Shown piece after piece: positions 21,955 through 32,974 of a DNA stretch of 64,000 nucleotides. Every line of letters begins with the position of its first letter. The stretch's first letter is position 1. Position numbers and translations under genes: made by a program. Under the pieces are notes generated by a model, which was not told the origin of the DNA, did no database searches, and worked only from the letters and a program-made list of their open reading frames with translations. This DNA is from Chrysemys picta bellii. Its lineage: Eukaryota > Chordata > Testudines > Emydidae. The stretch is from assembly GCF_011386835.1 (NCBI RefSeq), contig NW_027052945.1:27203-91202 (forward strand). The letters run 5' to 3'.

Positions 21955-22260
21955 AGAGTAAGGGGGAGACATTTATGTCGGAGTGAGAGATTGAGGCAAA
22001 TCGCCTGGCTGCTGATTACGTGCAGCCAGACACCAGGATGGTTAGAAGAGCACAGCAGGGCGCGGTGCGCATCAGAGAAGCTTTGAAAATGAGTTTTGTG
22101 ACTGGCCAGACTACGGAGTGAAACTTCTGTTTGTTTCTCCTTGATGAACCGTCCGCCCCCACCCCACCCGGTTCACTCTACTTCCCTGTAAACCAACCAC
22201 CCCACCCTCCCCTCCCACCCTCGAGCAGCACATGCAGAGGCAATAAAGTCATGGTTACTT
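21955..22260 (+). pseudogene. Harbinger transposase, C-terminal tail
   Basis: The plus strand reads IEANRLAADYVQPDTRMVRRAQQG followed by IREALKMSF, which resembles the end of HARBI1-like DDE transposases. An aataaa signal lies near 22243. The catalytic DDE region is gone; the 5' side abuts the B-box exon. Confidence 0.5.
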
Positions 22261-22413
22261 CACATTCATGCATTCTTTATGAATTCATCACACAACTAGG
22301 GGGATAATTGCCAAGGTAGCCCGGGATGGGTGGGGGAGTAGGGAAGGAAAAGGACACACTATAGTTTAAAACTTTAACTCTTATTGAAGGCCAACCTTCT
22401 GATGCTCGGGCAA
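22261..22413. other. Intergenic space between the convergent Harbinger genes
   Basis: It holds the 3' flanks of both genes, with a tttaactcttattgaagg stretch serving the minus-strand gene end. Confidence 0.45.
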
Positions 22414-22880
22414 TCATCTGGGGTGGAGTGACTGGGTGGCCGGAGGCCCCCCCCCCCACCGTGTTCTTGGGCGTCTGGTTGAGGAGGCTATGGAACTTGG
22501 GGAGGTGGGCTGTTGGTTACACAGGGGCTGTAGCGGCGGTCTCTGCTCCTGCTGCCTTTCCTGCAGCTCAACCATACGCTGGAGCACATCAGTTTGATGC
22601 TCCAGTAGACGGAGCATTGACTCTTGCCTTCTGTCTGCAAGCTGACGCCACCTATCATCTTCAGCCCGCCACTTGCTCTGTTCATCCCGCGATTCAGCCC
22701 GCCACCTCTCCTCTCGTTCATATTGTGCTTTTCTGTAGTCTGACATTGACTGCCTCCATGCGTTCTGCTGTGCTCTGTCAGCGTGGGAGGACATCTGGAG
22801 CTCCGAGAACATATCATCCCGAGTCTGCCGTTTTCTCCTTCTAATCTTCACTAGCCTCTGTGAAGGAGAAACATTTGCAG
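22414..22880 (-). pseudogene. Harbinger Myb/SANT protein, exon 2
   Basis: This is the second exon of the DNA-binding partner of Harbinger transposase. The acceptor is cctccaccag (AG at 22881-22882). The reading frame runs from AANVSPSQRLV through a basic KIRRRKRQTRDD and a long charged helix rich in R, E, W and Q (WRAESRDEQSKWRAEDDRW, then ESMLRLLEHQTDVLQ), to a stop at 22414. No internal stop is present in this exon. Confidence 0.75.
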
Positions 22881-23779
22881 CTGGTGGAGGAGAAGGGAGA
22901 GGTGGTTAAAAAAGACACATTTTAGAGAACAATGGGTACACTCTTTCACGTTAAATTTTGCTGTTCACATTACACAGCACATGTACTTTCGTTACAAGGT
23001 CACATTTTTCCTCTTATATTGAGGGCCTGCCGGTTTGGTGTGAGAGATCACTCACGCAGTGCCAGGCAACAGATTTCGGCTTGCAGGCAGCCATGGTAAG
23101 CCACAGTCTTTTGGCTTTTTTAACCTTCTTAACATGTGGGAATGGTTTCAAACAGTAGCACCCTCCTTTCCCATACCAAGCACCCGTTGGGTTGGCCATT
23201 TAAAAGGGGCTGCGGTTTCCGGGTTAACATGCAGCACAAACCCAACTAACACCCCCCCCCAAATCTCTGGGATGATCACTTCACCCCTCCCCCCCACGGC
23301 GTGGCTAACAGTGGGGAACATTTCTGTTCAGCAGAGCAGGAACGGGCACCTCTGAATGTCCCCTTAATAAAATCGCCCCATTTCAACCAGGTGACCGTGA
23401 ATGATATCACTCTCCTGAGGATAACAAAGAGCGATAAGGAATGGATGTTTGCATGCCAGCAAACACCGAGAACATATGCTGCCATGCTTTGTTATGCAAT
23501 GATTCCAGACTATGTGCTACTGGCCTGGCGTGGTAAAGTGTCCTACCATGGCGGACGGGATAAGGCAGCCCTCCCCAAAAAACCTTTTGCAAAGGCTTTG
23601 GGAGTACATGAAGGAGAGCTTTCTGGAGATGTCCCTGGAGGATTTCCGCTCCATCCTCATACACGTTAACAGACTTTTCCAGTAGCTGTACTGGCCGCGA
23701 TTGCCAGGGCAAATTAATCATTAATCATTAAACACGCTTGCTTTTAAACCATGTGTAATATTTACAAAGGTACACTCAC
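22881..23779 (-). other. Intron of the Harbinger Myb/SANT gene
   Basis: A gtgagt donor at 23779-23774 and a ccaccag acceptor at 22881 keep the reading frame across the join (T-S then A-A-N). The 899-base intron contains no recognised gene. Confidence 0.7.
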
Positions 23780-24329
23780 CAGAGGTCCCCTGTGTGCCCT
23801 CAGGGTCTGGGACCACGCCTTGGGTGAGTTCGGGGGTTACTGGTTCCAGGTCCAGGGTGATAAACATATCCTGGCTGTTGGGGAAACCGGTTTCTCCGCT
23901 TCCTTGCTGCTGTGAGCTATCTACATTATCTTCATCCTCATCTTCCTCATAGCCCGAACCTGCTTACCTGTGTGTTTCTCCATTGAAGGAGTCAAAGCAC
24001 ATGGTTGGGGTAGTGGTGGCTGCACCCCCTAGCATGGCATGCAGCTCTGCGTAGAAGCGGCATGTTTGCGGCTCTGCCCCGGACCTTCTGTTTGCCTCTC
24101 TGGCTTTGTGGTAGGCTTGTCTTAGCTCCTTAATTTTCACGCGGCACTGCTGTGCATCCCTGTTATGGCCTCTGTCCTTCATGGCCTTGGAGACCTTTTC
24201 TAATATTTTGCCATTTCGTTTACTGCTACGGAGTTCAGCTAGCACTGATTCATCTCCCCATATGGCGAGCAGATCCCGTACCTCCCGTTCAGTCCATGAT
24301 GGAGCTCTTTTGCGATCCTAGGACTCCAT
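23780..24329 (-). pseudogene. Harbinger Myb/SANT protein, exon 1
   Basis: From an ATG at 24327-24329 the frame reads M-E-S and then a TAG (24318-24320), after which it is open through RKRAPSWTEREVRDLLAIW, the Myb/SANT-like trihelix, and an acidic tail (EEDEDEDNVDSSQQQG) to the donor. Tryptophans spaced in the trihelix and the CRVKIKELRQAYHKAR helix identify the domain. The early nonsense codon makes it a pseudogene unless a downstream start is used. Confidence 0.78.
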
Positions 24330-24499
24330 CCATGGTTACCTGTGCTGATGAGCTCTGCATGGTCACCTGTGCTCTCCACACTGGGCAAACAGGAAATGAA
24401 ATTCAAACATTCGCGGGGCTTTTCCTATCTACCTGGTCAGTGCATCTGAGTTGAGAGTGCTGTCCAGACAGTCACAATGAAGCACTGTGGGATAGCTCC

Positions 24500-24715
24500 T
24501 GGAGGCCAATAACGTCGAATTCCGTTCACACTACCCCAATTCCGACCTGCTAAGGCCGATTTTATTGCTAATCCCCTCGTTGGAGGTGGAGTAAAGAAAT
24601 CGGTTTAAAGGGCCCTTTAAGTCGAAAAAAGGGACTTAGCCGTGTGAACGTGTCCAGGCTTAATTCAATTTAATGCTACTAAATTCGACCTAAACTCGTA
24701 GTGTAGACCAGGCCT
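24500..24715. mobile_element. Harbinger terminal region
   Basis: A stretch with aattccgacctgctaaggcc and its distant inverted partner, ending cgtagtgtagaccaggcc. It resembles the non-coding end of the element and short MITEs derived from it. Confidence 0.55.
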
Positions 24716-26905
24716 CACTCCTGTTGTGTCTGTTGTGTAGATTGTGAGCTCTCTGGGCCAGGGAGTCTCTTGTTACACATCTGTGACTGGGGTTCCTAGG
24801 CACTAACACACCATCACTGATACTGATAACCATTAACAGCGAACAGGGGAATAAACAAATGTGCTGACTATACTGTGGCCTTCATCGCTCCTTCATCACT
24901 AACCCACCTCAGAGTAATACAGCACCACCCACCCCTCCTGAACTTCCCAGAGAGGGGCCACCAGTACAGATGTGGACAAGGGAGCGGGGTTGGGCAGAGG
25001 GAAGGTATTAGAGGGAATTACTGGAGACAGGCCCATCCAGCTCAGCATATCGGGGGGACCAGTAAAGGGCAGGGAGCCATTAGCTCAGCTGTAAATAGGG
25101 CCAGAGATCTCCTGCTGTTACCACTGGGCCTGCTGCCTCTGCCTAATCCTTTCTAGCAAAGTTACACAGACAACACACATGGTGACAGCCCAGCCTGGCA
25201 CACCCACTCTGGCTGCCACCCCTTCCCCCACACACTGCTCGGCCTCGCTCCTATTGAATGTGGCAGTTGCGTTATAGACACACGTTACAGCTTAGCAATA
25301 TCGCCTGTGTGCCCAGCACCACGTGTCCCTGCTGGGCTCCCCACTCAGCCCCTCTCCCTTCCCTTCCACTGTTCTCTGCTGCCCTTGGCTTGCCCAGCAT
25401 CGCCTCGGGTTAGAAGCAAAACGAGGTCTGCATGAAGCATGGTCTGAGTATGCCTCTGCCCCACCCAGAGACCAGGGTGAAGCCCTGCCAGTCAGGTTTA
25501 CTGGACCCTGCTTTAGCGCAGGGGGCTGGACTTGGTGACTTGTCAGGCTGGATAGGCCCTGGAGATTTCTATCCATGAGCTCTGCTCTGTTTGAGACGCT
25601 CTGGGACTTGGAGCCTGACCAATTGCAATCAATGGTGAGATTCCCATTGGCTGCTGGGTTTGTCCCTAGGGCACATCTCATCACCCTGTGTATTGCAGTG
25701 TGTGTTGTTAGGGTCCTAGAGACCCCTGGGTTATTGTTATGGGGGCCACTGAGCTGAGCTCACAGAGTTCTGTCTCCTCTGTGACATCTCCTCTGGGTTT
25801 TGCTATCCTGCCCCTGAAAATGAAATTGTCAGAAAGTAACAACATAGATCAATGTATTTGACAAACGTATTTAGCAACTATTTATGATCAGTTCTTGGGC
25901 AGCTGACAAACCAGAATGGAGGTTGAGCTCACTGGACACATCACATGCTGCACATTATTCCCCCAGCTCTGCTTTTCAGCCCTTCTGTCCCTCCCCCACA
26001 ATCCCCCCTGCCCCCCCCCCACACACATACACTCTCTGGGTCTTGGTCTCCTGACTTGTATTTACCCCTTAGCTCTGCCTGAGGAATTACTAGGGTTACT
26101 CCCATGTTATTTCTGTAGCCCCCTCAGTGCCCTGGGCATGTTCTATGGTTCCTGCCCTGGGAGCTTCCAGGCTGGGCTGGGTTTAGGGGCTCACTAATGG
26201 GTGTAAGCAGGGAGGAGGAGGAGACGTCTGCAGGCCCAGGGCAGTAGGTCAGGGTGGGTGTTCCAGGCATGGAGGAAGATGCAAAGATAGAAGGACATTG
26301 GGCAGGGGCAGGCAAGAGGCTGGCATGGACTAACACATAGGGTGAGGGGCAAAAAGCTTCCTGGGTTCTTTCCTCTATCCCCTTCCCCTGGCCCAGCTAC
26401 CAGATTCCCTTCCCCAGCTCTCCCCATTCCCCATCCCCTCTCTATTGTGCTGGGACCAACTCCCCTCACACGGCTGAGTCTGCAGCACAGAGCAGACCAT
26501 CTATTCGACACTGGTGACGCCGCACCTGGAGTATTGTGTCCAGTTTTGGTCCCTCCACTACAGAAGAGATGTGGACAAATTGGAGACAGTCCAGCGGAGG
26601 GCAATGAAAATGATTAGGGTGCTAGTGCACATGACTTATGAGGAGAGGCTGAGGGAACTGGGCTTGTTTAGTCTGCAGAAGAGAAGAGTGAGGGGGGATT
26701 TGATAGCAGCCTTCAACTATCTGAAGGGGGGTTCCATAGAGAATGGAGCTAGGCTGTTCTCAATGGTGGCAGATGACAGAACAAGAAGCAATGGTCTCAA
26801 GTTGCAGTGGGGGAGGTCTGGGTTGGATATTAGGAAACACTATTTCACTAGGAGGGTGGTGAAGCACTGGACTGGGTTATCTAGGGAGATGGTGGAATCT
26901 CCATC

Positions 26906-27847
26906 TGTCAGGGTTCCCTCCCCACGCTGAACTCTAGGGGACAGACATGGGGACCCGCATGAAGACCCCCTAAGCTTATTTCTACCAGCTTAGGTTAAAA
27001 ACTCCCCAAGGCACAAATCCTTCCTTGTACCTTGGATTAGGTAACGCTGCCACCACCAAGTGATTTAAACAAAGATTTAGGGAGGGCCACTTGGAGACCT
27101 ACCTTCCCCAAATATCTCCCCAAGCCCCTACACCCCTTTTCCTGGGCAGGCTTGAGAATATATCCTCACCAATTGGTACAGGTGAACACAGACCCAAACC
27201 CTAGGATCTTAAAACAATGAAAAATCAATCAGGTTCTTAAAAGAAGGATTTTAATTAAAGAAAAGGTAAAAGAATTACCTCTGTAAAATCAGGATGGTAA
27301 GTACTTTACAGAATAACAAAAGACTCAAGAACACAGAGGATCTCCCCTCTAAGCAAAACCTTAAAGTTACAAAACCAGGCATAGTATCAGAGGGGTAGCC
27401 GTGTTAGTCTGAATCTGTAAAAAGCAACAGAGGGTCCTGTGGCACCTTTGAGACTAACAGAAGTATTGGGAGCATAAGCTTTCGTGGGTAAGAACCTCAC
27501 TTCTTCAGATGCAAAACCAGGCATAAACCTCCTCTTACACAAAGGAAAACACAAGCCAAAATAAAAGTAAACTAACACATTTCCTTGCTAAATACTTACT
27601 AACTCTATAGGAGTTGGATTGCTTGCTTCCTTGATCTGACTCCAGCAAGCACACAGAACAGACAGACAAAGCCTTCCCCCCCACCCAGATTTGAAAGTAT
27701 CTTGTCCCTTTATTGATCCTTTTGGTCAGGTGCCAGCTTGAGCTTCTTAACCCTTTACAGGTAAGAGGATTTTGTGCCTCTGGCCAGGAGGGACCCCATA
27801 GCACTGTATACAGAAAGGTGGTCACCCTTCCCTTTATATTCATGACA
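26906..27847 (-). mobile_element. Solo LTR, 942 bp, nested in CR1
   Basis: It starts tgtcagggttccc and ends ttcatgaca (TG...CA with a 5-bp inverted terminus). It is flanked by a perfect 5-bp target duplication, ccatc, at 26901-26905 and 27848-27852. Minus orientation is suggested by the family-typical start tgtcatgaatataaaggg on that strand. No retroviral genes are present. Confidence 0.9.
27384..27511 (+). mobile_element. SINE-like short element nested in the LTR
   Basis: About 128 bases (gaggggtagccgtgttagtctg... to ...acttcttcagatg) are flanked by a 14-bp duplication, caaaaccaggcata, at 27370-27383 and 27512-27525. The length of the duplication points to LINE-assisted insertion. The family is very common in reptile genomes; I do not assign a name. 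Confidence 0.8.
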
Positions 27848-28450
27848 CCATCCTTTTAAGGCCCAGCTTGACAAAGCCTTGGCTGGGATGATTTATTTGG
27901 TGTTGGTCCTATTTTGAGCAGGGGGTTGGACTAGATGACTTCCTGAGGTCTCTTCCAACCCTGATATTCTATGATTCCATGATGGGTACAGCAACGCTTT
28001 GGTGGTCTCAGTCCTGCTCCCTGTGGCTGTTTCACTCCTCCTCATGAGCAAAGAGTCCCTAGGGCAGTAAATGGCAGGACGTTCCCTAACACTCACTGGC
28101 CACGTCGCACTCACTGGGCCCCCGGGACTGGCTTCCTTTGGGAGTGGCCCTGAGGGAATCTGGGAATCCCCCTGACTTGGAGCTGATGCCACTGGGATGC
28201 TCTTGGAGATTGTGTGGGAGGTGCTAAAATGAGGGGCCCTAGGCCCCAGGACATTCTGAAATCCTGCTGCAATTCTCTGAATTTTATACGATTTAAAAAA
28301 AAATTGAGGACAAAAATTGCAAGTGCCCATGTGGGACTCTGTGAGTGTGTGTGTGGGGGGGCAGCCTGCGTTGAGCTGGCCTAGTCGTTCTTGTTCTGAA
28401 AGGGCCTCACCACTGTACCGAGTCCCTTACAATGGACAGTGTCAGTGTTA

Positions 28451-29569
28451 TGGAGGCCCCGAGAGATTGTGGCTTGGTCTACAGATAAATGTTGTGTTGG
28501 CAAAGCTAGCTTGCTTAGGAGTTTGAACCCGCCTCACCCCCAGCCCACATAGGTATGCCAGAAAAAGCCGCCCTGTGGCCCTTTTGTTGGTACAATTTGT
28601 TCCCGTCAGGGAGCTGGTGTCATCTCTCCTGGGGAAAGCATTCTCTGCTACTATCCGCTGCATCTCCACTTGGCAGGAGGGGCTGCTGCTCATCTTGCTG
28701 CATAGACGAGGCTGAACCATCTCCTCAGCCCACAGCCTCCCAGCCTACCCATTGCAGCAGCTGCCCCCCACAGGCGCTCCCTTGCATACAGGTACATGGG
28801 GCTCCCTGCGCAGCTCCAATCCACAGCCAGGCCGTGTCAGCAACTAGCACACGATGTTCTCACGGTGATGTGATTCTGGACAGTCTGGAACCTGTCCCTT
28901 GATAATACAGGAAGCTCCATCCCTCCACCACGCTGCTCTTCCCACATCCTGGGGCTGAACAGTTGATCAGGGCTGCCACAGGAAGAGCTCCCCTTCCCCT
29001 CCCCCAGCATCCCGAAGCCGTTCTCACGGGAGGGGAGCTGCCGCCTCTGACATTACAAGAGGGTGACACAAGAGGCGATACAAGAGGCTGCTGATCTGGG
29101 CCAGGGTTACTGACCAGTGTGTGCTCTAGGGGGCCCAGAGACATTGGGGTCCCATACAGCCCCGCGGTACCAGTACAACCCTTGCCCTCCTCACATGACA
29201 TACGCACACCACACACACACACACACTGTATTTGGGGCCAGCAAATGAGTGAGGGCCAACACCTAAATGAGAAGCAGGAGGCAGTGGGATTTCGGGGAGG
29301 GGAGAGATATAATACCTTTGTGTCACATGTGGATTCTTCAGCCACCCCCTCTCCTGCCTGCAGCCACTGCCCCCTCTCCTCCCCACCCAGAGAAGGGCCG
29401 TAGGCCTGGCTGCTTCCCCCCAGCCTGGCTGGCCAAACTCGGCAGTACAGCCAGTGTAGACATGCCCCAGAGCCAGGCAGGCCTGGAGTTATTGCCTGGG
29501 CAGATTCCTGGCACATGGCTCTGCTGGCTTCTGCCTTCAGCCACCCCCACGCCCCCACAGATTTCCTGC
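28451..29569. other. Spacer between duplication units; (CA)n tract
   Basis: No gene is recognised. A (CA)-rich microsatellite lies at 29205-29226. Opposing open frames at 28860-29558 lack family similarity. Confidence 0.4.
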
Positions 29570-30051
29570 AGCAGTGGATCCTTCCCAGAGATCTCCTGCT
29601 CTAACTACTGGGCCTGCTGCCTCTGCCTAATCCCTTTCTAGCAAGGTCTCACCGAAAATGCACATGGTGACAGCCCAGCCTGGCACACCAACTCTGGCTG
29701 CCCCCTCCCCCCCCACCACACACACACATACCCCTCTTCCCCTGTGCTATACTCTGCCTTGCTCCTATTGAATGTGGCAGCTGCATTATAGACAAACACG
29801 TTACATCTCAGCAATAGTACCTGTGTGCCCAGCACCCCATGTCCCTGCTGGGCTCCCTGCTGAGTCCCTCTCCCTTCCCTCCTGCTGTTCTCTGCTGCCC
29901 TCGGCTTACCCAGCATTGCCTCCTGTGAGCAGCAAAATGAGGTCTGCACAAAGCCTTGTCTGAGGATGCCCCTCCCCCACTGCACCCAGAGACAAGGGTG
30001 AACCCCTGTCAGTTTATTGGACCTTGCCTCAGTGCAGGGGGCTGGACTTGG

Positions 30052-30314
30052 CAGGGCCACCCGGGGTGGGGGAGAAGTGGGGCAATTTGCCCCAGGCCCT
30101 GCAAGGGCCCCGCGAGCCCTGGCCCGGTGGTGGTCCAGGTCTTTGGTGGCATTTCGGCGGTGGGGGGTCCTTCAGTGCTGCCGAAGACGCGGAGCGACTG
30201 AAGGGCCCCCCGCCGCCGAAATGCCACTGAAGACCCGGACCGCCGCCGGGTGAGTACAAGTGCTGCAGCTCCCCCGCTTTGCCCAAGGCTCCCTGAATCC
30301 TCTGGGCGGCCCTG
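30052..30314. mobile_element. hAT MITE, complete, 263 bp
   Basis: The termini are cagggccacccgggg and, inverted, cctctgggcggccctg. The 8-bp flanks ggacttgg (30044-30051) and ggacttgt (30315-30322) are a one-mismatch target duplication. Unit 1 (about 25527) keeps the unoccupied sequence ctggacttggtgac. Confidence 0.87.
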
Positions 30315-30357
30315 GGACTTGTTGACATCTCCAGGGCCCTTCCAATCCCACATTTGG

Positions 30358-30770
30358 AACTAGTGGTCACCAAATGAAATTAATAGGCAGCAGGTTTAAA
30401 ACTAATATAAGGAAGTATTTCTTCACACAATGCACAATCAACCTGTGGAACTCCTTGCCAGAGGATATTGTAAAGGCCAAGACTATAACAGGGTTCAGAA
30501 AAGAACTAGATAAGTTAATGGAGGATAGATCCATCAATGGCTATTAGCCAGGGTGGGCAGGGATACAAAACCATGCTCTTGAAGTGTCCCTAGCCTCTGT
30601 TTGCCAGAGGCTGGGAATGGGCAACAGGGGATGGATCACTTGATGATTACCTGTTCTGTTCATTCGCTCTGGGACACCTGGCATTGGCCACTGTTGGAAG
30701 ACAGGATACTGGGCTAGATGGACCACCGGTCTGACCCAAAGTGGCCAGTTTTATGTTCTTATGACATTTC
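30358..30770 (+). mobile_element. CR1 3' fragment of a third subfamily
   Basis: It holds the last RT codons (ending near 30545) and a 3' UTR with acctggcattggccactg, gggctagatggaccaccggtctgaccc, ending gttttatgttcttatg. This tail differs from both other CR1 tail types in the window. Confidence 0.8.
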
Positions 30771-31001
30771 TTATCAGTGGGCTCTGACGTATCTGAGACT
30801 CTCTGGGCCTTGGAACTGACCCTAGCGCACAGCTCATCACCTGTGTATTGCTATGTGCATTGTTAGGGTCCTAGCAACCCCTGGGCTATTGTTACAGGGG
30901 GGCACTGAGCTGAGCTCACAAAGTTCTGTCTCCTCTGTGAAATCTCCTCTGGGTTTCCGCCACCCTGTCCCTGAAAATGAAAATGTCAGAAAGTAACAAC
31001 A

Positions 31002-32343
31002 GCCCTTGCGCTGACCCGAGTGATTCTGCAGGGACACGGTGGTCCAGAGTCTGACGTTCACAGCCCAGCCCAATCCAGGCTCAGATAAGACTCAGGTGCA
31101 GCTTTCACTTTGAATGTGGCAAACCCCAAGTTCCTGAAGAGGAAGGAGCAAAGAGAAACTAACAATGTGATTTTATCAGCTGTTCTTTTATGTGGCCATA
31201 TTATTGTTTCCAAGGAAAGAGGTGAGAATGGGAGAGAAAAATCCTATTTAAAAATTAAGGGGAAAAGCTATCAAGACACCCTAGTTACTGTCCAACTGTT
31301 CCCGATCATTACTCAGGGCATTCTCCCCTCCCCCATCATTTACAATCCAGCTGAGATGATGACCTTGGGTAACAGCAGCAGAAAGGGGCAAGTGACGAGC
31401 ATCAGGGACAAAGGGTAACAATAAGCATCAGTTGATTGAGCTGCAGAGGGGAGCGATGTCCAGTGGGAGCCTCTGGGGGTCAGAGTCTCCTTTTTTATTG
31501 CACATCATTGAACTCTTATCTGACAGAGAGGCCCTGAGTTGGGGTAATAGCAAGGCTGAGCCCATGTGCTCCAGAAAACACTGATAGGAAATGATAATTA
31601 AACACTCCACTGCCTGTGCTGACAGAGCTCAGGGGCTCTGAGATGCTTCAGGTGCAGCTCTGAAAGAAGTTCCAGTGTCAGGCTGCACAATTCCTTGCCC
31701 TGCTACAGACGCCCTGGGTGGCCTTAGGCAAGTCACTTGGGCCCAAAGTTTCAAAGGTGTTTTGATGTCTAAAGATGCAGATAGGTATCTAGTGGGATTT
31801 TCAAAGGTGTCTGGGCACTGAGCTTCCAATGGGAGTTAGGCACCTCGATGCTGTTGAAAATCCCACTAGACACCCAACTGCATCTTTAGGTGCCCACAGA
31901 CCTTCCAAACTCTGCCCTTAGTCTCTGTCCCAGGTTTGTAAAGCTATTTAGGCACTTAAAGATTCAGACAGAAGCCGAGTGGTATTTTCAAGAGTGCCTG
32001 TGTGAGTGAGGTGCCTGGCTCCCATGAACTCCCTTCAGCTGTGATCCTGCCCCTTCTCTATTCGCCCCAGGTATAATCAGTCGAAGGCGCTTCCTGGTAG
32101 GAATGGCCATGCAAACCAGGGATTTCTGCTGAATGTTATAAAATATTCATGGGAAGCAATGTTTGAAAATTAAGGCCCTAATCTAACAAGCATATGCATA
32201 ACTCTCACAATGCAAGGAAACCCACCAAAGCCTGAATCACAAATATTTGCACCCAAATCCTGTTTATAAGAATTAAATTCATCCATTCAGGACTCAGAAA
32301 CAATCCCATGTGACCTGTGTGTCCAATCAGAACTAACCCATGC
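31002..32343. repeat. Unit-2-specific 1.34-kb block with an interspersed repeat
   Basis: It is absent from unit 1, where aagtaacaaca is joined directly to tagatcaatg at about 25841. At 31700-31990 it contains a repeat marked by ttaggcaagtcactt (MIR/CORE-SINE-like) and by gattttcaaaggtg / aggcacctcgatg, related to the repeats at 41880 and 47830. No gene is seen. Confidence 0.6.
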
Positions 32344-32974
32344 AGATCAATGTATTTGACAAATGTATTTAGCAAATATTTTTGAATAACAAATAAATCT
32401 GAAAAAATTGTGGTCAGTTTGTGGGCAGCTGAGAAACTGGAACAGAAGCTGAGCTCACTGGATACAACACATGCAGTACATTATTTCCCCCAGCTCCGCT
32501 TTCAGCCCTTCTGTCTCTCCCCCACCCCCACACTCTCTGGGTCTTGGTTTATTTACCCCTTCGCTCTGTCTGAAGAATTACTGGGGTTACTCCCATGTTA
32601 TTTCTGTAGCCCCCTCAGTGCCCTGGGCATGTCGTATGGTCCCTGTCCTGGGAGCTTCCAGGCTGGGCTGGGTTTAGGGGCTCACTAATGGGTGTAAGCA
32701 AGGAGGAGGAGGAGAAGTCTGCAGGCCTGGGGCAGTAGGTCAGGGTGGGCGTTCCAGGCATGGAGGAAGGTGCAAAGATAGAAGGGGTAGGCAAGAGGCT
32801 GGGGTGGAGCTAACATGGAGAGGGGCAAAAAGCTGCATGGCTCCTTCCTGTGAGTGGGTTTCCTTCACCCAGCCAGGGCCTATTGCTCACACAGTCCTGG
32901 GGCAGGGGGCTCACTCCCCTTCCCCTGGCCCAGCTACCAGATCCCCTTCCCCAGCTCTCCCCATTCCCCCTCCA

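Larger units (their letters stand above)
21955..24715. mobile_element. Harbinger (PIF) DNA transposon, 5'-truncated
   Basis: Two convergent genes, a transposase tail (+) and a Myb/SANT protein (-), followed by a terminal region ending gtgtagaccaggcctc at about 24715. This is the usual two-gene layout of vertebrate Harbinger elements. The transposase-side terminus is missing. Confidence 0.7.
26505..27985 (+). mobile_element. CR1 3' fragment split by a solo LTR
   Basis: From 26514 the plus strand encodes distal RT ([58 protein letters not shown]). It breaks at 26905, resumes at 27853 with [15 protein letters not shown] codons and the CR1 3' UTR, and ends at attctatgattccatgatgg. Unit 2 of the tandem duplication has an empty site here. 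Confidence 0.9.
24930..28450. repeat. Tandem duplication, unit 1
   Basis: Blocks align in order with 29570-35165. They are gatctcctgctgttaccactggg... (25105 / 29598), acatggtgacagcccagcctgg (25179 / 29662), ggtgagattcccattggctg / ggaactgaccctagcgc region (25640 / 30805), ggaggttgagctcactgg (25918 / 32442), ggctgagtctgcagcacagagcag (26472 / 34732) and gtgctaaaatgaggg (28220 / 34977). Unit 1 has a private CR1 insertion and lacks about 1.34 kb found in unit 2. Confidence 0.85.

Noticed and set aside
29205..29226. (CA)n repeat considered as a regulatory element
   Set aside because: Ordinary microsatellite with no supporting context.
28860..29558. A 232-residue minus-strand open frame
   Set aside because: No start context, no splice signals, no domain, and overlapped by a plus-strand frame of similar quality.
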